Below are positions 53,323 to 64,000 of a DNA stretch of 64,000 nt, one piece after another (position 1 is the first letter of the stretch; every line of letters begins with the position of its first letter). Source of the DNA: Panaeolus papilionaceus (Eukaryota; Basidiomycota; Agaricomycetes; Agaricales). The translations under genes were made by a program, and so were the position numbers. The notes under the pieces were generated by a model that ran no database searches, was not told the DNA's origin, and was given only the letters and a program-made list of their open reading frames with translations. The stretch spans positions 558,001 through 622,000 of the forward strand of contig JADNRZ010000011.1 in NCBI GenBank assembly GCA_015501605.1, read 5' to 3'.

Positions 53323-54873
53323 ATGGACGACCGCGACATGGCCTCGTCATCGTCACGCAGCCCTGTATTTCCTCTTGAGATATTTCACCTCATATTGCAG
53401 AACCTCTCTTACCATGAGCTAATTTTCAATAGCTTTGCTCTTAACATCGACGACCTCCGACAATGTAGTCTCGTTTGTAGGGCATGGGCACCAATCTGCC
53501 AGGCATACTTGTTCAAATCTATAAACATGCGTTCATTGGACGCTGGACCCGCAAGGGGAACTATTCGAGCAATAGCTGCACATCCGAAGATTGCGTCCTA
53601 TATCCAGAGCATCAGTTACACCAGCCGCACTACCACCACCACCACCACCACGGTGGGGGACCAAGAAGGCCATATTCCAGATCAAATTGTTTCCACCCTT
53701 CTAACGCTACCCAACTTGCATTCTGTCACAATGAAATCATTTTCAAGTTCGAGCAACTTCCATCGCCTTTGCGCGGGCGATTTGGTTTTGTTCCGTTTGT
53801 GGGAGGCCTACAAATCCTCAACCTCGCTGGAAGACTTGACCCTTTATCGCATCAGGGATGCTCCCTTAACAACAGTGCTATCCTTTCCCTACCTGAAATC
53901 ACTCACCTTATGGTCTTGTTGTTGGACTGATTGGCAGCCACAACCAGTCTCCACCGCTGTCCGGAAGACGTCCAAAATTGAGAGCCTCAAGATATTACTT
54001 GTCAAGGACCTATCCTACGCATTCCTCAGTTTTCTCCCATATTTAAAGAAGCTATCTGTACGCGAGGTACCATGGCGGATTCCACCCGACTCCAAGGATC
54101 AGCTAATTTCGATCTTCCGAGGTCTCGAGAAGTTCACCTTTGATTATGGAGGAGTTCCGGACGCTCAACTGTGGGTTTATTTACCTCTTTCCATCGCTTC
54201 CGGGATGGGGGTCAAATTGTTCGAACATTTACAAGACCTTACTGTCGAACCGGAATCTGAACAAGAAGCGGCGGAGATATATCAAGCTCTGCAGCATGCA
54301 CCATCCATCCACTACTTGGATGTCACTGGTGAGTGAACAACTGGAAACTTACTTTCAAAAGCTATTCACCAAGGGGTTACCATTTCAGTGACTAAAAGTT
54401 CAATATTTTCCTATCTAAATCTCCATCAACTTCTACCTCACAGCGTCGGCAGTCTCAAAAATTTACACATCAGATTTCGCATCTCCGATTTCTATGAATG
54501 GCACGACACCATCGACGTCATAATCGAGACTCTGTCACTCGTCAAGTCCCCAGTTTCCCTTGAACAACTGGTGATTAGTGTAAACGTCGATTCGACACAT
54601 TTACTAGCACTCTTTGGGATCATACAGCAGCTCAAAATGTTGGACAAGGCACTCTTCATAGACTCGACCATGTTCCCACTCCTCAGATGGATTACGATCC
54701 GCATCTGTGTTGAACACGGGGGCGAATTGTATATGTCACCGAAGGTTGACCGCAAGATGCAGGCGGACCTGTATGAGTATGTCGAGTCCGCTTTCCAGGC
54801 ATTCAGAAGATCGTCGTCGTATTCTCGCATCAACTTCAAGCTTTGGGTTGAAAAAGACCAAGTCGATGATTGA
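53323..54873 (+). CDS. F-box protein of the MASS-type array (496 aa)
   Basis: Exon 1 53323-54328 (1006 nt) and exon 2 54389-54873, intron 60 nt (GTGAGT...TTTCAG). The protein starts MDDRDMASSSSRSPVFPLEI. F-box ~residues 12-68 (IFHLILQNLSYHELI; LRQCSLVCRAWAPICQAYLF). A run of eight Thr (from an ACC repeat at ~53630-53652) interrupts the first leucine-rich part. The C-terminal exon carries THLLALFGIIQQLKMLDKAL. Here the intron contains stops, so splicing is required. Neighbours on both sides are close paralogues in the same orientation. Confidence 0.87.
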
Positions 54874-55583
54874 CACAACGACAGGTCCAGCTTCAAATCC
54901 CATCAGCGCACCATGCACGCGCCACCACGCTTGCTTTGACTTTCATGAAGTGGACCAGTGTTGTTCAGCGTTCGAGGCTACATTGTTCGCCTCTTTCATC
55001 TTATTGCCAGTATCAAATATTCTGGATGATTTTACCATGTTATTTTCCAACTTTTTCAAACTCTGGACACCGCGATGTTTCCTTTCACTCTTCATAATTT
55101 CCCTTAGCACAGATATAACAGTTACTTAGTCTTTGTACAAGAGATATGCAATCCTTTCTTGCGTTCCTATGTTCATTGCCCTGAGCCTGGGTAAATGTTC
55201 ATTAGCATTTTGTTTACTACGTCCTTGGTTGGTCTTCATTGACCTCATACCAAGACACTCGGGCCCCCTGCCCTGCGCTTCCACCATTCCGTTCCAGTTA
55301 CAGGATCAGCACCGATTCGGGCGTTAGGTCTTCGCTATAAGCCCAAGGATTTCAATGAGAATACAGGATCCCCGAGCATTTCGGTAGAGCAGTTATCTAT
55401 AACTGAAGTTCTGATTGGTCCCCGATTGAGAATTTCAGCCAAAGGGGGAAGACCGGGTCTACGCTATGAAGTCTCCAATTGAATTCATAGCGGAAATAAC
55501 CGATGAAGTAGGGGTCAGCTCCAAGAGAAACAGATGCCTCTTGTCTTTCTCCCAGATAGCCAGAGACGGGGGACAACCACAAC
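54874..55583. other. Intergenic between tandem F-box genes
   Basis: No gene. 55480-55583 resembles the leader upstream of 53323 and 34960 ('gcggaaataaccgatgaagta' near 55489 and a related stretch near 53258), so promoter sequence was duplicated with the genes. Confidence 0.5.
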
Positions 55584-57139
55584 ATGGCCTCGTCAGCGTC
55601 CCAAAGTCCTGTATTTCCTCTCGAGATATTCCATCTCATATTGCATAACCTCTCTTACACTGAGCTAGTTGACGATAGAACCGCTCTTAACATCAACGAT
55701 CTTCGACGATGCAGTCTCGTTTGCAGGGCATGGGCACCAATATGCCAGGCGTACTTGTTCAAATCTGCAACCATTGACTTAGAGCGGCCACCGGACTTTG
55801 AACCTGGACCTGCAAAGGGAATTGTTCCAGCAATCGCTGCACATCCGAATATTGCATCCCATATCCAGAATATTCGTTACACCATCCGAGTGCCAATGCC
55901 AGCACCAGTGGGAGACCAAGAAGGCCGTATTACAGATGAAAATATTTCTACCCTTCTAACGCTTCCCAATTTGCGTTCCTTATTCATCTGCGTAGAACGG
56001 ACCATAACCTTATTAGCGGCCCCCAAGTTCGATGATCTTTGCGCAGGCGATTTCGTTTTCTTCCGTTTATGGGCGGCCTACACACCATCAACGTCGCTGG
56101 TAGATTTGACTCTCGAGAGCATTGAGGACCTTCCCTTAGCAACATTCCTATCCTGTCCCAGCCTGAGATCACTCGCTTTAATGTATTGCGGTTGTGCTGA
56201 TTTGCAACCGCAAGCAGTCCCCACCACGACGTCCAAAATCGAGAGTATCAAGCTATCAGGTGTCAGCAATATATCCTACGCATTCCTCGGTTTCCTCCCT
56301 CATTTGAAAAATCTATTCGTATGTGGTGTAGCGTGGCGGATTTCACCCAATTTTAGGGATCAGCTAATTTCGACCCTCCGGAACCTCAAGAAACTCACCC
56401 TCGACTGTGGCTTGGCTGATGATCGCCAGCTCTGGTTCTATATCCCCCTTTTTATTGCTGCAGGGATGGGTGTCAAGTTGTTCGAACATTTACAAGACCT
56501 TACTGTCAGGCCGAACTCTAAGCAAGACGCAGAAGTGATATATCAAGCTCTACGACACGCGCCCACCATCCACTACTTGGATGTCAAATGTGGGTGTACA
56601 TCTGGAATTTGCTTTTGAATGCTATTCACCAAGGCGTTTCTTTTCCAGCGACTAGAAGCTCACTGATTCCCTTTTTAAATATCCATCGACTTCTACCTCA
56701 AAGCGCCGGCAATCTCAAAACTCTACACATCAGATTTTGCATATCCCAATTCGAGGAATGGTACAACCATATCGAAGTCATATCTGAGGCTCTATCTCTC
56801 GTCAAGTCCCCGGCTTCCCTAGAAGAACTGGTGCTGAGTGTAGAAGTCGGGTCTATACATTTACTGGCACTCTTTGGGATGATACCGCAGCTCAAATTGC
56901 TGGACACGGCGCTCTTCGTAGACTCGACCATGTTTGCCCTCCTCAGATGGATTACGATTCGCATCTCTGTTGAACACAGAGGTCGCGTGGATAGCCCGCC
57001 AATGGTCGACAGCAAGATGCCGTCGGATCTGTACGAGTATGTCAAGTCCTCTTTCCAGGCATCCAGAAGGTCATCTTCGAATTTTCGACTCAACTTCAAG
57101 CTGTGGCTTGAAACAGTGAAATCCATTAGTTATTTTTGA
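55584..57139 (+). CDS. F-box protein of the MASS-type array (498 aa)
   Basis: Exon 1 55584-56589 (1006 nt) and exon 2 56649-57139, intron 59 nt (GTGGGT...TTCCAG). The start is MASSASQSPVFPLEIFHLIL, then LRRCSLVCRAWAPICQAYLF (F-box). The leucine-rich body includes LLTLPNLRSLFICVER and CPSLRSLALMYCGCADL. The C-terminal exon has IHLLALFGMIPQLKLLDTAL. Splice position, phase and first-exon length equal those of the neighbours. Intact; expected SCF adaptor of unknown target. Confidence 0.87.
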
Positions 57140-57292
57140 GGTGTACCGCCGTTGACCAGCGTTTGTGGCCACATCCTTATTTCAAGGGGACCTGCTGTGT
57201 ATAAAAACTATATAATCCTTTTCTCGCGTTCGTGCGTCGTGTCGCGCCGCTCTCCTGTGTGCACGTGAATCTTCGTTTACGTTTTTTGTTAT
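57140..57292. other. Short spacer
   Basis: No element recognised. Confidence 0.3.
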
Positions 57293-57622
57293 TTACTTCA
57301 CCTTTTCTTCGTCTTCATTCACCTCGAGTTGTGTGGGATCATTGAAGCCTGCTGTATCAACCAATACATTCAGACTACCTTCCCCCTTCACTGCATATAT
57401 TCGGACACGGAGGATGGATAGCCTAGTATCGGGGTCGGGGTCGTACCGTCGCACCGTGCTATCTTTAGACTCCTCAAAGACGAGTGTCAATACTCTACTG
57501 TACGGCATAATAAAATAGTGGACAAGACTCCATGAAGTGCCCCTGCATACTCTTCTGGGGCCATCCCAGTGTTTGATCGAGAATCCACCCTGATGATACT
57601 CAGGTAAGGGTCGGATCTGCAT
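57293..57622 (-). pseudogene. GTPase-family fragment around the G3 motif
   Basis: The minus-strand frame contains STVRRYDPDPDTRLSILRVR, then LNVLVDTAGFNDPTQLEV, the hydrophobic strand plus D-[TS]-x-G motif of the same P-loop family seen elsewhere in the window. No Walker A or later blocks could be found around it. Probably a remnant; an undetected multi-exon gene is less likely. Confidence 0.5.
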
Positions 57623-59213
57623 CGAAATGTTTCGAGGGCTGGATCATGTGTGAGCCTGAGCTTTGCTTTAGCCTTGCCTTCCCTTAGATTAAGTCGAGCA
57701 CGAGTTGTGTAGATCCAAACACCACATGCGTGCGCATGCGTGTATGTAATACAACGCGGTGCGGGGAATTCGAAGTGAGGGATTATGGAGCTCACGGGAC
57801 ATGAGGTACATAGATTAAGAAGCATGAGCTTGTGTTATGAGTTGCTTTATTTATACATAGGTACACGAGGAAGCTAAGCTTGAATGAGATTAGCTAACAG
57901 CTATCTGCACGACCTGCTGGTGATCATCAGGTAGAGGTGAGTTTTAATTTGAGGGTGGCGTGGCGATGTGTGGCGAGGTTGGGGGTGTATCAGAGGATTG
58001 GTAAGGAGAGTCGTAGCTACGTCTTCTTATCTCGTGGACTCGGAAGTTGGAATGAGCACTCTGATCAGGCCCTCGTTTCGTCGTATCATCGTATCGCTGA
58101 ATATGAATATGTGACGCGCATGATCATAATCACCATAAGTACTTTGAGTCAAGGCTCGTCATGCGACTACAATACAATACAATGCAATACAATGGTCGTG
58201 ATGCGATTGCGGTTAATGTTCCACCGATTCATGTCCTAGGAAGTAAGTAACGCGGTGGTGGAGGAATTAGCTATAGGTTGTTAGACAACTAGATCATTTA
58301 ATAGAACAAGGGGATGAAATGGGGCGCAGTTCAGGCGGGGAACGGTAATAATAGATGCACGGAGTATGAATGCGCAGCTAACTTAGCGTTGGCTACATCA
58401 TAAATTAGTTTCAACTTCAAACAAGCATCATCAGCGTAAGAGCTGGTCAACAGATTGCAAGTGTTTTATCACCATGTCGCGATGCCATATTGACAAACTG
58501 AAACACAAGCTATGTTGTCCACTAACCCAAGCGAGCCGCGACGAGGGCATTGGACGGAGGTGACAGCCACGTCGGGGGCAGACGATTTCCGCCGTGAGCG
58601 TCGGCTATCTGTACTTACCTGTCCTCCGACTCCGTGTCAAAGATTTCCTCGGTTTTCAAATTTCACTGTCAGAAAATCGACCCCCCAACACTAATTGAAT
58701 ACGAAACAGGGTGCCAGCTCACACCGATGTGCGACCAACGTTGTCGATGAGAGAGTTCTCGCCGCTCGGTGCGAAGACATTGTCAAGGAGGGGTATTTTT
58801 ATCGTGTGAATGAATGTGGTAAGCATTTACATGTGGTGCCTTACAGGGGGTGACATTGAATTAAGAAAGAGATGGAAGGGGGTCGGTTGTTGTGGTGTGT
58901 GTTGCTGGGCCGCCTTTCTCCTTTTTTTCGGGTAAACAGACAGACACACGACAGACAGCCAGCCAGTCAGCGGACAAACTCACCCTCCCTTTGCTCTCTT
59001 GCTCGTTTAACCGCAGGAAGCTCGTCATCCCCTCCTTCATCTCGTTCCATCACCGTCTACCCTCCCATTCCCCTCCTTTTTTCAGGGTTTCTATATTTTT
59101 TGGAGTGTTAGGTTGACCCCTTTTTGGTGGTGAAGGAAGGAAGACGCAGGGTTCTTTGCTTTTTTCAATTTTAGAGGATTAAGTGAAGGAAAAAGGAGGC
59201 ATAAAGTTCAACG
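57623..59213. other. Intergenic, upstream region of the KRE6-type gene
   Basis: No gene supported. 58900-59110 has C/T-rich tracts (cctttctcctttttt, ccctccctttgctctcttgc) just before the start at 59214, typical of promoters of strongly expressed basidiomycete genes. Confidence 0.45.
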
Positions 59214-62200
59214 ATGACGAGTCAACAACAACGTTCTTCCCGGCATGGAAGTAGCAGAGACGGCGCGAGCAGCAGCAGTCATGCGACATCAGCAAGCACG
59301 GCAGACTCCCAACTCATAGACTACACCCCCCAAGACCCAGGTATTCGCAGCCCCCCTCTACGATCAGCAGCAGAAGATGCCCGTTTGCTCTCTTCATCAT
59401 CCTCATCCCAACCCACATCACCGTTCATCTCCCCCGCAGAATTCGGTATGCTCTCACCACCACCTGGATCCTCAATGTCGTCAAGACCGAGGTCGACGAA
59501 CAATGCTCCCCCTGGATCAAATTTTGTGTCGTCACCGCTGAACCCTGTGTCTATGTCGATGACGAGCACGTCGAGTGCGCCGAGCTCGTTTGTGTCAAAC
59601 CCGTTCACCAAAGGTTCAACAGGCTCCCGGCCTGGCTCGCGCGGGAGTCTGCTACCACACTCCCCCCACTCCCCGCAGAGCCCATACGACGACCCAGGAC
59701 TCTTTCAGACCCTCGGTTTAGGCCAGGGTGCCCATACCAGTGGCCTGCCACCGCCCAGTATCGGAGGAGGTGCAGGGAGTAACCACGGGTCTATGATTCT
59801 CTACCGCCTCGCAGACGGCATGGATGGGAGTGCAAATTCATCTAAAGAGAACAGGGAGAGCATGCTCCAGCCCCCAAGACTCTTCGGTCGGGATGGGAAG
59901 CGGGACAGTATCCATTCGCTTTCAGGGGACAGCATGATTTCGCTCTCGTCTGATCGGGACTCGAAGTACCCTTTGGGTACGGCGCCCACGGGGACGGTGA
60001 GGGGGCTGGTGCCGTATGCTTATGATCCTATGGACGATTATGATAATGGTGTGATGGACGACGAGGATATGCTGCATGACCCGGCGAATGAGGGCCCGAT
60101 GAAGGGCCAGAGGGACCATTTCCCGTGGAGGGGCGTTTTTAATGTGTCGACGTTGATTTTGCTGCTGATGGCGCTGTTGACGCTTTTTGTTGCGTATCCT
60201 GTTATTACCTTTTATCGCGACCAGCCGAAGAATGAGAGGATTGATGGGAATATTAGGATTAATGGGACGGGTGAGTTGTCATTTTTTTCTCTTTCATTTC
60301 ACGCTCGGAATATGGTATTGACGTTCACTTCGTGTTGCGTTACAGGTCAAGCACCGGTGTTGTAAGTCCTCAATGCATTGTTGTCAACCAAGACACCCAC
60401 TAACTACCATCTTCCTTCGTCCTCCTCGTCTCTCTTTCCTTGTTGACATGATACATGTATCACAAAACAAAACATTCTCGCTACCAACCCCCCAACCCAC
60501 CCAAAAATAGATTCGGCATGCCCGAACAAATCGACACGGAGACACCCGACAGCGCACGCTCAAGAACGGGCTTTGACGGTCTGGAATATGAGCTTGTCTT
60601 TAGTGATGAGTTTAATACGGACGGGAGGACGTTTTATGCTGGTATGTTTGGTTTTCTTCTGAATTTTTATATCCTTTTTTTGGGTCATTTTTTGTTGTGA
60701 ATTTTGTGAATTTTTGGGTGTTTTACGTCCCGTTTTTCATGGCTTTTGAATTTCTTCGTTTCGTCCCCTTATTTTCTGTTTTATTTTATTTTTCTTTCCC
60801 TTGAGCATCTCTCAGGCGGTTTGTCGTTGATCCCCACCCCACCCCTGCTTTCGTCACCCATGACGTCTCATGATCACCCATTCATTTATTCACCGCCACG
60901 AAGTTTGCTATTGCTTCCTATCCTTTATCCTTATCACTATATCTTTATCACCCCGTGCTGTGCCCTACACTCAACCCTTCCCTGGGTTAAACTCCGCACA
61001 GGGGATGTGCTAGTGGGTTGGGTGTGTTGTGCTACTTGATGCGTTTTATGGGGGTGCGGAGTGGAAACTTGGTTGTTATGTGGATATGTTTTTTTTTCGC
61101 GTCGTATCATCGTGGAACTGTGGTCATGGGATGAATTACACCGGGTGGGGTTCATTCAGCTGTCTATTCAATTTTCATAGTGGTGTGGGTGTGTAGTGGT
61201 GTGTTTGTGAATGGGATGGGATGGGATGGGATGGGATGGGCGGATGCGGTGTGGATAGCTGGATGGACCGGGCGTTGAGCCGCTATATGCGCCTTTTTCA
61301 TACCTTGGGATGCTCCTGACATCCTTTGTATTCAAGCCCATTGTCGCGCATCGTTTCACGTCGCTTTGAACGTGCTTTTTTCCTTCGTGTTTACTCCTTT
61401 TTTATTATTATTACGCGTTTGATGCTTTTTTCCTCCCCTCCCATCCTTCATTCTTACTTCTACATCCCCTTCACCCCCTCCTATGTCCCTACTACGTGTC
61501 CACGATCTCCTAGACTGGCACATTCTTTGATCCCTGATCTTTCTTCGCTGTCGTTTTTGGATCTGATCGCAGCACCGCACCCCCCTCTTGGTTGTGATTC
61601 ACTTTCACGCGTAGAGTCTATTTTTAAGTTTTGGCGTGGCTTTATGGTTGCAGGGTTCTTTTTTGCGTTTTATGGGACCTTTCTGCGCTTTTTGGTACCT
61701 TCTCCGTTTCCGGTTTCGTCCCCCGGAACGGTTGCGCAGCGGTGCATGATCCCTGCATGTCTTGGCGCTTGTTCTCTTTCTTTTATACGTTTTATTTTTA
61801 TGTCTGGCGTTGTTTTTCCTGTTTCTGGAATTTTGGAGTGGAGACAGCTGGAAAAATGATGTTGGGTGAAAGTCGCCGGGGGATGGACGAGAGATGGCGG
61901 ATATTTGGCGTGGAATAGGGATGGTGGACCGGGTAGCCACCCTCAAACAGAAGCGTTCATATCCGAGTCGAAGGTGACGCGGATGTGTATTTTGGGTGTC
62001 TGGATGAGGAGATGTTGGGGTTGAGATGTCACCACGGACTGAGTGTGTTGCTGTCATCGCGGCTTCGCCGGAATTGTCGTCTTTTGCTCTACTGGAATTG
62101 CAAGCCGGATGTTTGCCTCTGTTCATCTTGAACTGGTGACTGCGCTTGTTGTGCTTGTTATCTGGCAGGGTGAATCTGGGAATGTGTATAATGAAGGCTT

Positions 62201-64000
62201 GCATTATCTGGGGAGAAGGCGACGACGATGGGGATGGGGATGTTGGATCTGGTGCATGGTGTATTGTCTTTGGAGGAGGGTTTAGAGATTTTTTGAGCGC
62301 GGTTTTTGAATTTTCACCCCTCTTCTTTCATTCCTTCGTCATCTTTTTCACATCGTTCATTATTCTTGCCTTCTCAACCACTTCACTTCCTTTTTACAAA
62401 TGATCTCCCGACAACCATACTAACCATCTTTCACCACAGGTGACGACCCCTTCTGGGAAGCCGTCGACCTCTGGTACGGTGCCACAGGCGACCTCGAGTG
62501 GTACGATCCCTCACAAGTCACCACCCGGGACGGTGCCCTCATCATCACCATGGACCACATCAGCACTCTGCAAAAAGGCGTCACACCTGGCTCAACGGCT
62601 CCGTTTACGGTTGATCAGAACCATGGTTTGGATTATAGGAGCGGGATGTTGCAGAGTTGGAACAAGTTTTGTTTTACAACTGGATATGTGGAGGTGGCTG
62701 TCTCGTTTCCGGGCCCTGATGAGAATACGGAGGGATATGTGAGTTTGGGGTTTTGGATTTGGGGGAAGAGAGACTGATGCGTTTTTTCTTCGTGTTATAG
62801 TGGCCTGGTGCGTGGACGATGGGTAATCTGGCAAGACCCGGGTATGCAGCTACGACTGATGGCATGTGGCCTTATACGTATGTCCCCTTCCTTTATCCCT
62901 TGTCCTCTCTTGCACCCCACTGACGTGCCATGAACCCTCAAGATACGACTCTTGTGATGTCGGCACGTTCCCCAATCAGACATTGGCTGATGGCTCTGGT
63001 CCAGCTGCAGCGTTGCACACTGACAAGGGAAGGGCAAAGTATAATAATGAGTTGAGTTGGTTGAGTGGGCAGCGGTTATCGTGAGTTCTTGATCCCCTCA
63101 TCATCGTCTTTCCTCGTCATATACCAACCTAACACCTCCCTGCAGTGCCTGCTCTTGCCCAAATTCAGATCACCCCGGTCCAACCCCCAACCGCGGTCGT
63201 GGAGCCCCTGAAATCGATATCTTTGAAGCTGAGAAGGATAAAGCCCTCCCTGGCCACGTCGTCTCGCAAAGTGCCCAATTTGCGCCGTTTACGCATGATT
63301 ATAATTATAACAACGGAACTGGAAATTGGGTGAATTTTGATGACACGAGGAGTAGGGCGAATGATTATAGGGGTAGTGCTGTGTATGTGTCCTTTTCTTT
63401 TTTTTCTTTTTTTTCTGTCTCTCGCGGCACTTGTGATGGAATGCTGATATTGGATTTTTAAAATTTATTTCAATAGTCAACAATCCATCTCCGCACTCAC
63501 CCGTGTTCCTACGGACATGTTCCAAGGCTCGGGCACGAATTTCAAGACTTTCGGATTCGAGTACTGGTCTGACCCCAACGATCGCCAGGCAGGGTATATC
63601 AACTGGCAGGTCGACGGCAAGCAGAGTCATGGAGTGTGGGCGCCTGCAGTGGGACCCGACCAGGGCCCGGATGGATCTGGTGTGGGCCAGAGATTGATCC
63701 CTGAGGAGCCGATGAGTCTTGTTTTGAATTTGGGCATAAGTCGTGAGTTTGCCCTTCTGCTTTCTGCTTTTTTAGGTTCTTGAAGAGGATACGATGCTGA
63801 TGTTATGTTGTGATGCAGCAAATTGGCAACCTATTGACCTATCAACGATGATGTTCCCTTCAGAGTTCAAGATTGACTATGTTCGGGTATATCAGAGGAA
63901 GGGACAGACGAATACGGGGTGCAATCCACCTAATTACCCTACGGCGAAGTATATTCAGGATCATTTGGAGGCGTATACGGGTGTGTTTGCGTTTCCCTCA
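59214..64000 (+). CDS. KRE6: KRE6/SKN1-type beta-1,6-glucan synthase (GH16-like), 3' end outside window
   Basis: Type II membrane protein of cell-wall assembly. Exons: 59214-60270, 60346-60361, 60511-60641, 62440-62738, 62801-62877, 62943-63080, 63146-63382, 63477-63742 and 63819-63980; all phases agree. Residues 1-300 are a Ser/Pro-rich cytosolic tail, and TM is at ~306-333 ([18 protein letters not shown]). The lumenal GH16-like domain starts [18 protein letters not shown] and [13 protein letters not shown]; later blocks are [35 protein letters not shown], the catalytic E-I-D-I-F-E motif (exon 7), [19 protein letters not shown] and [15 protein letters not shown]. Kre6/Skn1 proteins act in the secretory pathway to make or attach beta-1,6-glucan. 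Intron 3 is 1798 nt, far longer than all others. The last 20 bases begin with a donor (GTGTGT), so the gene continues. Confidence 0.93.
61211..61240 (+). repeat. Pentanucleotide repeat (ATGGG)6
   Basis: Six perfect copies inside the long third intron of the KRE6-type gene. Confidence 0.85.

Noticed and set aside
59321..59611. 96-codon acidic minus-strand frame
   Set aside because: Antisense shadow of the Ser-rich KRE6 N-terminal exon.
61326..61859. 177-codon plus-strand frame
   Set aside because: It lies inside the long third intron of the KRE6-type gene, is T/C-rich and has no motif; the exons on both sides are conserved and in phase across it.
1..64000. CRISPR arrays, bacterial operons, ribosome binding sites, rRNA genes
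   Set aside because: Nothing of the kind was seen; the splice structure and tRNA introns show eukaryotic nuclear DNA.

Overview
The window looks like nuclear DNA of a mushroom-forming basidiomycete (Agaricomycetes). Genes are split by many short GT-AG introns (about 50-90 nt) with CTNAC/TTGAC-type branch points, and two tRNA genes carry tiny anticodon-loop introns. The families are typical of that group: Leu-rich F-box proteins with a NEIW or PLEIF F-box start and a SLVCRAW motif, P-loop GTPases with 'IxLPGSQR' blocks, a YPT35-like PX protein, a Gal80-like oxidoreductase and a KRE6/SKN1 beta-1,6-glucan synthase. There is no sign of bacterial organisation, CRISPR arrays or operons. Species cannot be named from the sequence alone.

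Layout. 0-5 kb: an F-box gene running off the left edge, an unrecognised frame, and an F-box pseudogene. 5-10 kb: a membrane-anchored short-chain dehydrogenase, then a GTPase gene split by a 611-bp insertion. 10-18 kb: a repeat-rich gap with a broken secreted-enzyme fragment, a PX-domain gene, an intact 645-aa F-box gene and an intact 375-aa GTPase gene. 18-28 kb: a Gal80-like gene, two tiny six-cysteine secreted-peptide genes, a tandemly repeated unknown stretch, a MIT-like gene and a decayed small hydrophilic gene. 29-39 kb: tRNA-Asp, a seven-TM gene, three F-box genes (one with a 5' part from the GTPase family), a seven-TM pseudogene and tRNA-Arg. 39-53 kb: a segmental duplication of [Ser/Pro-rich TM gene - GTPase gene - F-box gene]. 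53-57 kb: two more full-length F-box genes and a GTPase fragment. 58-64 kb: the 5' part of the KRE6-type gene, leaving the window on the right.

The accessory part is dominated by two families. There are ten F-box loci (likely SCF ubiquitin-ligase adaptors). There are five GTPase loci or fragments, plus a sixth place where only the GTPase 5' exons survive, joined in frame to an F-box reading frame. About half of these copies are broken, which is a birth-and-death pattern. The idea that the GTPases and F-box proteins work together, for example in self/non-self or stress sensing, is inference from co-location and from the fusion; nothing here proves it. The housekeeping-type genes (PX, Gal80-like, SDR, MIT-like, KRE6) look intact and unrelated to that cluster.

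Exon coordinates below were worked out by hand from splice-site consensus, frame continuity and comparison between paralogues inside the window. No database search was possible.
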